From Cryptomeria japonica (lineage: Eukaryota; Streptophyta; Pinopsida; Cupressales; Cupressaceae), in assembly GCF_030272615.1 (NCBI RefSeq), contig NC_081413.1:187020669-187084668 (forward strand): a stretch of DNA of 64,000 bases, in the 5' to 3' direction. This document shows, in pieces, positions 57,468-64,000 of the stretch. The translations under genes were made by a program, and so were the position numbers. The first letter of the stretch is position 1. The number at the start of each line of letters is the position of its first letter. Under the pieces are notes generated by a model. That model saw only the letters and a list, made by a program, of their open reading frames with translations, was not told the DNA's origin and ran no database searches.

Positions 57468-58654
57468 TGTAATGGTGAAAAACTAGGGTTTCCAACATTA
57501 GAAGAAAGAAACCACTAGTTTATGACTTGGGAACCATTACATTAGGAAAAGATATGAATTAGATAGATCTAAACCCAAGAGGTCTAAATGTTGATCTAAT
57601 TCCAAGGGGTGTTGAATGTACCCCCTTTTTTCCTTTAGATTCAATTGATCTATTAAATTTACTAAAATTAGGGTAAATGGGCTAAATTTGATGTAAAAAT
57701 ATGCAAACGGTGAGTTACAGTCGTCAGATAGAGCCACAAACTTGGATCTAAGGATTGTTAGAGGATTTGGAACTGTTCCTATATGGGGCTCCTAATTTTT
57801 TGAGATTGGAGTGACGGTCATTCTAGTCCTCCTAACTTTTTGCACTCCAATGGGGGAATGATTTGTCATTATAAATAAAACTTATCCTAAAGATCACATC
57901 TTTGCACCTGCTTCCTACACACAAAAAAGGGGAAATAGATTGGAAATAGGGGTTTGCCTAAGTCAAACCCCGGTTTAGGAATTAACTTTGAATGAAATGT
58001 TGCAAATAATGAAATAAATAATGGAAAGATATACCTCAGATCTGCAATGACTAATAATGGTGCTTTGCTCTTTGTTCATGTAATCACATATGTTGTATGA
58101 AATGTCATGAACATGACAAAACCCTAGTCACACACACACATGTTTCCATATGAATGTTGTAACTTAATCTATAATGATTGAATGAATAATATTCAACCTT
58201 GAAGATATTTGGAAATGCTTGATGATGAACACTTCAATGCTTGAATGCTTGATTTATTAGATGTGAATAATTCTTAGATTGAAATGAATTGATTAATGTC
58301 TTTATATATGAGATACTAGGTCAATTTATTGAGTAGGCCCACCTCTAATGGTCATATTAAACCATTGATTTTATTTCCCACTAGAGAGATGGGTCTCACT
58401 CCCTCCCTAAAAATTGGGCCCCAAAGAGGGGGACCAGGTTGTTGTTGGCACCCCGGTCCTCCTCAATCAGAGGCCAAAATCAAGGCCCAGGGAGGAGGAC
58501 CCAACTCTAAAGGGTCATTTGGTAGGTGTACAAGGCATAAAGGTTGGAGTTAAGGCAATGAATAGACCCAAATAAGAGGTGAGGAAAAGATGCATTAAAG
58601 TAGAGGCACAAACATGAGGTGTAAATTTTCTTTGTGACAATTTATGATGCTACA
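57468..58654 (-). repeat. Element H 5' LTR
   Basis: 1187 bp, partner of 52400-53599. Ends (minus) ...CACCATTACA. Confidence 0.85.
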
Positions 58655-59753
58655 AAAATAATTCTATGATTATGTAAGATGGAATATATATATATATATA
58701 TGCATGACACTATATGATGTGACATTTTATAAGATATATGAATACATTTGACGATATAACTATGTGATATATGAATATACATTATATGGACTAACCTATG
58801 TGTTAGTCTCAAATTTTGATTTCCCTTTTATACTTCTTGTAAGAAATAAATCAATTCTATCTACATATGAAAGATCAGGGAAATGGAACTCAAGAGTAAC
58901 ATATAACAAGGTTTGGAGACCTTCTATACTTTGAACTTGTCCAAAGTTCAGGTGGGTATACCTTCTGTGAATACTTTCTTAGTTTAAAATTGAGATCCAT
59001 AGTAAACCGATGCTAAAAAACCTGTGGACTTCATCACCTCAATGAAACTGAAACACTAAAAGAAAAAAACTTGCATTCATTTCAATATTGATCTTCAAGA
59101 AATATAGAAAGAAATCCTTCAATCTGATACCAGTGCCTTATCCAGGCTATAGAGTCACCAAAATCAAACAATAAAATTCTCAAAATGGAACACTCATATA
59201 CATCTCATCATTTTGGCTTTTATGAATCCCATACATGCCTAACATATATATAGATCCTCTCCCATTCAACTAAAATAGTTCATCAGATTCATAGCAACAA
59301 AAAATAGACTTGTTGACAGAAGTATTTCATTCATATTTAATCCCTCTCCTGAAGAGAAAAGCCATAAATAACATCTACAAGATTGCCTTACAATCCATGT
59401 TCATTTGAACAACCCTAGATTATCCAAATGAAACTAGCAAGCTAAAGAATGCACACCAGAAGACAAAGGAAGTTTAGGCCTAAAACTTTGATCTGTATAT
59501 TCATATTCATTCCTAAAAATATTACATAACTCAGAGCAATCTCCTTAAAACCAGAAAAAAGGTCCTAAATATATTTTTCCAGAGTTTCTTTACAAAATTC
59601 TTGTGATCATTTTTACACTAGTCCTCATATCCATTTATAACATTATGGATGCATACAAGCTACGGACATTCCTAGAAAGGTTTGTTATAAACCGCGATAC
59701 TTTCCAAGAAACAGTTACAAGTCTTTTTCAGTATCAACGGCCTCTTCTGTTTG
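58655..59753 (-). other. Spacer between H and ORF J
   Basis: No gene or repeat that I can support. A short (TA)n run lies at about 58685-58701. Confidence 0.5.
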
Positions 59754-62700
59754 TTATTCTGCTCCAACCTTTTCTATCTGCTCTAGAGTATCTTCTTGTT
59801 GTCTGATATATTTTTCCTTCCACTCCTGGAACACGTCATCACTTGGCCAAGAAAAGATAATAATCTTTTGGTTCATCCTTTCTAGCCTTTTCCAAGTGAC
59901 CCTTAACTACCCAATTTTTGTTTCCATGAAACCATAATGTGATTTCACCTTTTCAATCTCTTCAATTGTTTGGACAAATAAGGATGTGTCATCAGTGTTA
60001 ATGATTTCACTAACCCTTTGGGACAATTTGTGGTCTAGCTCTTCTAGCCAAGCCTTCTCCTCTTTCAACTAAATTGGACCAACAAAACCCCCTAAAAAAA
60101 TTCATATTTGTGATCAGAATATTCATTTCTATATAGTTGGGATTTTCTTTTTACACTTGCCCTTTCCTCTGAGAATATATTCATTTCTTTTATAAACTCA
60201 CTAGTGGACCTAAGATTGTCATTTGCCTCTGCATCTGCATGGGATGAACACATGAGCTCTAACTCCTTATCTCTTGGCATCCACTTATTAAGAATTAGTT
60301 CTAAGGTGGCTTCATCCTCTCTTAAATCAATTAGAATATTCATGATCCTTTTCATACAAATGTGTACAGTAGAGGCCTTAACCGAATTAGCAAACTTCAA
60401 AATTGTGGCTTTTACCTTTTCTTCATACTTGCTGGCAAACAAAGTTTGAGCTTGTTTCAACTTTTCCAACTCATGTTGGATAGTTTCAGCTATCTGGAAA
60501 CCAGAAGGCACAGGAGAAGGGGGATATTCTATAATGGGACTGGTAGGTGGAGGTCTTGCTGGAGAGGAGGCTATCATGAGAGTAGAGGATTCACTTGGAT
60601 GGTGCTGACCTGCCAACTGACTATGAAGTCTAGCAATAATATAGTCTATGTTGGCTACTCCTTCTTTGGCCTTATTGTAAGCCTTTGAGATGGTTTCCAA
60701 TTTTAATTGGAGATTAGCCTTCTCTTTTGCCTCCTTTTCTACTACTGCCACACTGAACTTTGCAGTCTCCAAGACCGTGCTTGCAGCTTCCACCACCCCT
60801 GTATCTTGGACTATTTTTATAATCATGCCTCCTAGGAGACTAGAATATGATACACCTTTCCTCCTTTTACTCTCATCCTTCTTCAGTGACCACATGACTA
60901 GAGCAGCATTATCCTTGCTGAAGGTCACTCCTTCCATGGGTTTGGTTTCCTTCATTACTGCTTCAAGAACCAGAGCATCAGCTATATCCGATTCAGGGAG
61001 GAGTAAAACACCAGCCTTAGACACCATCTCTCTTCCCTTGTCAGGAGTAATAGTCTAAAACTCTTCAATCATTTCTTGCTTCACCTCTTCTTCCACCTAA
61101 GTTACATCGTTGTCAGGCTGTTTACTCTTACTTTGCTCACATCTGGCTTTGAATTGTTCCATATTTTGCTTCTACAGAAATTGCATGAAAGCCCCTGTTC
61201 TAAAAAAATTATTGTCAGCTAGGAACTCTTCACTAGCTTGCTTAACAATAAGGTCTAACTCTTTGCCCTTTAGCTCACCATCAGTCAAGTTCATTTCAGC
61301 ACTAGGGGGCTCTTCTAGCATCCCCTCTTGGATCTTCTCATATGTGTAGGCAATCTCCCTGAGACTCCCTAACTGTAACAATTGTTCGGCCATGGCCTGC
61401 TCATCTTCTATGTGGATAGGGGACTGAGATGGAGAATACAAAGGCTCATTGGTTTGAACTTCCTTTCCTACCCTTTGCCTTTTAAGGGAGTCTTAGATGT
61501 CAATGACATCCTCAATTGCTCTTTTCCCTCTTCAAGTGGAAGGCTCACTTGTCACTGGCATCATCTCACTGTACTTTGATTTCCTATGCATCACATAATC
61601 ACCAGGTGGGATAGCCTTAGCAAAGGAAGGATTAGCTAAAACCAATTTAACCTTGTTAGGATCATTTTGCATTATAGCCTCCCTTTTTTCTTTCAAGGTT
61701 TGCATGAGGTCTTCAAAATAAAGAACCAAAATTTTGATTTTCTCCTCAAAGGGATTGAAACTAGAGAGAGGGTCATAACTGCTATCAAATTGATGATTGA
61801 AATCAAGAGCCCTCTTATATGCAACCCACTTCTCTTTCCTCAATTCTTGCTCATCCAAACTGAATTCATTTCTAATTAAATTTTCAGGAAACTGAAATTG
61901 GTGAGGCCTACCTTTACACACTGCCCTCTTTCTAAATATGCTGCAAAAAAAGTCCTCAGGGTCTGCGCATCTTGAAACTGCAGTTGACAACCTATATGGC
62001 TTAAAGAATTCTTCAAAATATTTCTAGCCACCTTTAGTGATCACAAAATGATGGGCCACAGTAATGGTTGGGAAAATGGTCCCTTTACCCCTATTTGTCA
62101 GCTCTGCCTCTTGTACACCACCAATTTGCTTTGTACACCACCAATTTGCCTCAAGACTTCTGCAATCCCTATCTTCAATGGGACCTGATAGGGGAATAGA
62201 TAGGGAGTACCTCTGAAACCATACACTCTAAAAATGGTAGAAACAGGGTACAAATACATATCTCCCCAATTGTGAACAATCTTAATACCCTCAAAAAACT
62301 ATTTAGGCCTTAGGAATTCTAAGAGAGCCTTAGGAATCCTAGGGTTTTCTGTGCACAAAAGAAATCTAATCTTAGATGCAAAGCATCTATCAAACTTCAA
62401 ATAGCTAGGATCCTCTCTATCCTAGGATAAAATAGTGCTCCAAAGTTGAACAGGCATCTCTTGCTTATCTTTCACCTTAACCAAATCCATTTCCTTTGTA
62501 AAATAATCAGCACCTTTGAACAAAAACATGTGCATTAGAAGGGAATACCATCCAAACGGTCTGTCTACGTTACCATTTTTATCAATACTAGCCCTGCATG
62601 AATTGCATCAGTAATGTATGGTGCATAATCAAATGTTATTGCCAGAGAGGGGTTTAGAATTTGTGTAATCATCAGCATGTAATGGGTTGGCATGTTTTTC

Positions 62701-63281
62701 TCAGCATCTTCTCCAAAAATCTGATAGAGTGCCTAATACATACTCTTATCTCTTAGAGTAAACAGATTCAAGGAGAAAGGTTCCATTGTACTGGGGCATA
62801 CAACTGTTAACCGTCCTATCTTGACAAAATATTCTTTAAGTGGGCCACTCCTAAGGTGATCCCTTTGTGCATTATAGACCTAGGCTAATGACTCAAAATC
62901 AATAGGTTCTAACAGATTTGAAGCTTCACTGAGCTTAAATACATTTCTAAATTCATCATCATTTATTTCAATCAGGGCTGATCCCTTCACATTCTTGATA
63001 CATCTAGCTATAGGGTCATAATTTTGTGCAATCAGAGTCAACAAATCTACATCCATGAAAACACTAGGAACAATAAGCTTCCCCACATCCAATTCTCATA
63101 TGCTATTTAAAGGGGCAATGAAATGTCTCTGAGCAAAACCAACTTTGAACAATCCTAAACCTGAAAGCCCTATTTGAGGATCCCTTAACCAATTACCTTT
63201 ATCATATAAGTCATCCCCAATTCTTAGACGAGGGTTCTTTGGTACTAATTATTTAGCTTTAGCCCCGACATTGGTTGACAT
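59754..63281 (-). pseudogene. ORF J: long ORF of unknown function behind an LTR-like leader
   Basis: From an ATG at 63281 (MSTNVGAKAK, stop, LVPKNPRLRIG) to a TAA at 59754, 3528 nt or about 1,176 codons, with scattered stops and shifts. Best preserved pieces: 63092-62880, 61990-61532 and 61027-60092 (311 codons). N-terminal third: NWLRDPQIGLSGLGLFKVGF, FSLNLFTLRDKSMY*ALYQI, FGEDAEKNMPTHYMLMITQI, DYAPYITDAIHAGLV, RPFGWYSLLMHMFLFKGADY. The middle is basic/polar. The C-terminal part is a coiled coil with a PPPTSPIIEYPPSPVPSG linker, then SWPSDDVFQEWKEKYIRQQE near the end. No polymerase, integrase, zinc-finger or transposase motif. Family not recognised; plant retroelement passenger gene is my inference. 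Confidence 0.65.
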
Positions 63282-64000
63282 AGTTAACTATTCCAAAAAA
63301 TCATCACAAATGTTTTTATCCTAGTGTGTATGGTGAAAATGGATAACAATAATAACAATATTGAAAGGCTAAATGAATTCAACCACAAAACCCTAACCTA
63401 ACAATCAACAAAGATCCACCATAACATATGAAGATTACCTAAGACAATGCAAATCACATGAAATCACAAAGATTATACCATCACATGTCCAATAGGGTTT
63501 TGATCTCCATTCTTCCTATCTCCATTGATCTTGCTTGATATATTTGCTCTCAGATTTTATATGCACAAGACCTCAACAAAGAACGGAATGTGGTTGCAAG
63601 TAGGATCGTAGTGTAGTCAAGTCCTCCAAATTGTCGATTAGGTCATTAGAATGCTTCATTAGAATCAATGATTAGGGTCTGATAATGAAGGAAGCATCTC
63701 CTTAAATAGAAGACACAATATGAAATAGAGGGATAAGATTGAGAGGTGTAAAAAGGAGGTTGGCTAGGATTAGAGGGTAGGTAGAAGAAATAGTAAAATA
63801 ATGAAAGAGGTAGGTAGTGTATGAATGACATGTGTCATGTGTAGAAAAAGATAATGACTTAATTAAATAAATAAAGATTTATTTAATTAATAGAAGCAGT
63901 AGGATAATTAAATAAATAAAATATTTATTTAATTTAGGAAAATGATAATTTAAATAAATAAATGTATTTATTTAAATGAGAAATAAGGCTAGAAGAGGAT
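63282..64000 (-). repeat. LTR-like leader of ORF J (cut by window edge)
   Basis: Read minus: AT-rich TTAATTAAATAAATCTTTAT repeats, GACACATGTCATTC, then a TATA-like CTATTTAAGG (plus 63700-63709) and a transcribed leader to the ATG. This layout matches the LTRs of gypsy F and C though the sequence differs. LTR borders and primer site not identified. Confidence 0.45.

Larger units (their letters stand above)
52400..58654 (-). mobile_element. Element H: non-autonomous gypsy-type element
   Basis: Two LTRs (52400-53599 and 57468-58654), about 1.2 kb each, with TGTA...TACA ends. Orientation is minus because a gypsy PPT abuts the left LTR and the gag-like pieces read minus. The internal 3.9 kb has gag remnants and a G-patch but no RT, RNase H, integrase or protease. 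Target duplication unclear (GATAT left, AAAAT right). Confidence 0.8.

Noticed and set aside
52400-58654. Clean target duplication for element H
   Set aside because: GATAT and AAAAT share only some bases; I could not confirm it and so do not claim it.
60204-61058. Plus-strand open frames over ORF J
   Set aside because: The minus frame is longer, with coiled-coil and proline-linker composition expected of protein; plus frames look like complements.
1-64000. tRNA, rRNA, organelle DNA or intact host gene
   Set aside because: I looked for cloverleaf-type sequences, ribosomal and organelle motifs and intron-containing host genes and saw none that I could support.

Overview
This window looks like repeat-rich nuclear DNA from a large plant genome. 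A gymnosperm is my best guess, but I cannot prove it from 64 kb. Almost everything recognisable is LTR retrotransposon, in many nested and decayed layers. I found no intact host gene, tRNA, rRNA or CRISPR array. Ty1/copia elements have TGTTGG-type LTR ends, a TGGTATCAGAG-like primer site (initiator Met tRNA) and an AAAGGGGGAGA polypurine tract (PPT). Ty3/gypsy elements include one of the Tat type with a second RNase H domain.

Layout. Element A (1-2050) is the 3' end of a copia element. 2051-6503 holds old fragments, chiefly copia pseudogene B in the unusual order RNase H, LTR, gag, integrase, RT. 6504-7505 is the 3' LTR of minus-strand gypsy element C, followed by its PPT and 3' non-coding DNA to 8449. 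Element L (8450-41517, minus, target duplication AAATG) is a non-autonomous copia-type element. It is about 7.8 kb once two later insertions are removed: copia D (8886-20821, minus, duplication CTACC), which itself carries LTR-like element E (10729-15184, duplication CTTCA), and Tat gypsy F (23818-37106, plus, duplication GGAGG/GGAAG). Beyond L, a plant mobile domain pseudogene (41558-51387, plus) is split by copia G (41886-49732, plus). H (52400-58654, minus) is a non-autonomous gypsy-type element. The right edge holds a long minus-strand ORF of unknown function, J (59754-63281), behind an LTR-like leader.

How parts relate. Removing D, E and F together with one copy of each duplication rejoins the interrupted sequence; for E and F the reading frame is also restored, so the nesting order is well supported. 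L has copia primer site, PPT and LTR ends but no protease, integrase or RT. It carries a gag-like protein with four zinc knuckles and a separate ORF of about 1,150 codons, so it was presumably moved by a copia element such as D. ORF J is of nearly the same length, has a similar central FG-plus-hydrophobic segment, and sits behind a quite different leader.

Most interesting: element L and its ORF2/J gene class; a GC-rich cluster of five near-identical palindromes in element E; G-patch domains in two gypsy-type elements; and premature stops in copia D that are all consistent with C-to-T change at CHG sites. All assignments are from reading motifs by eye; no database search was run.
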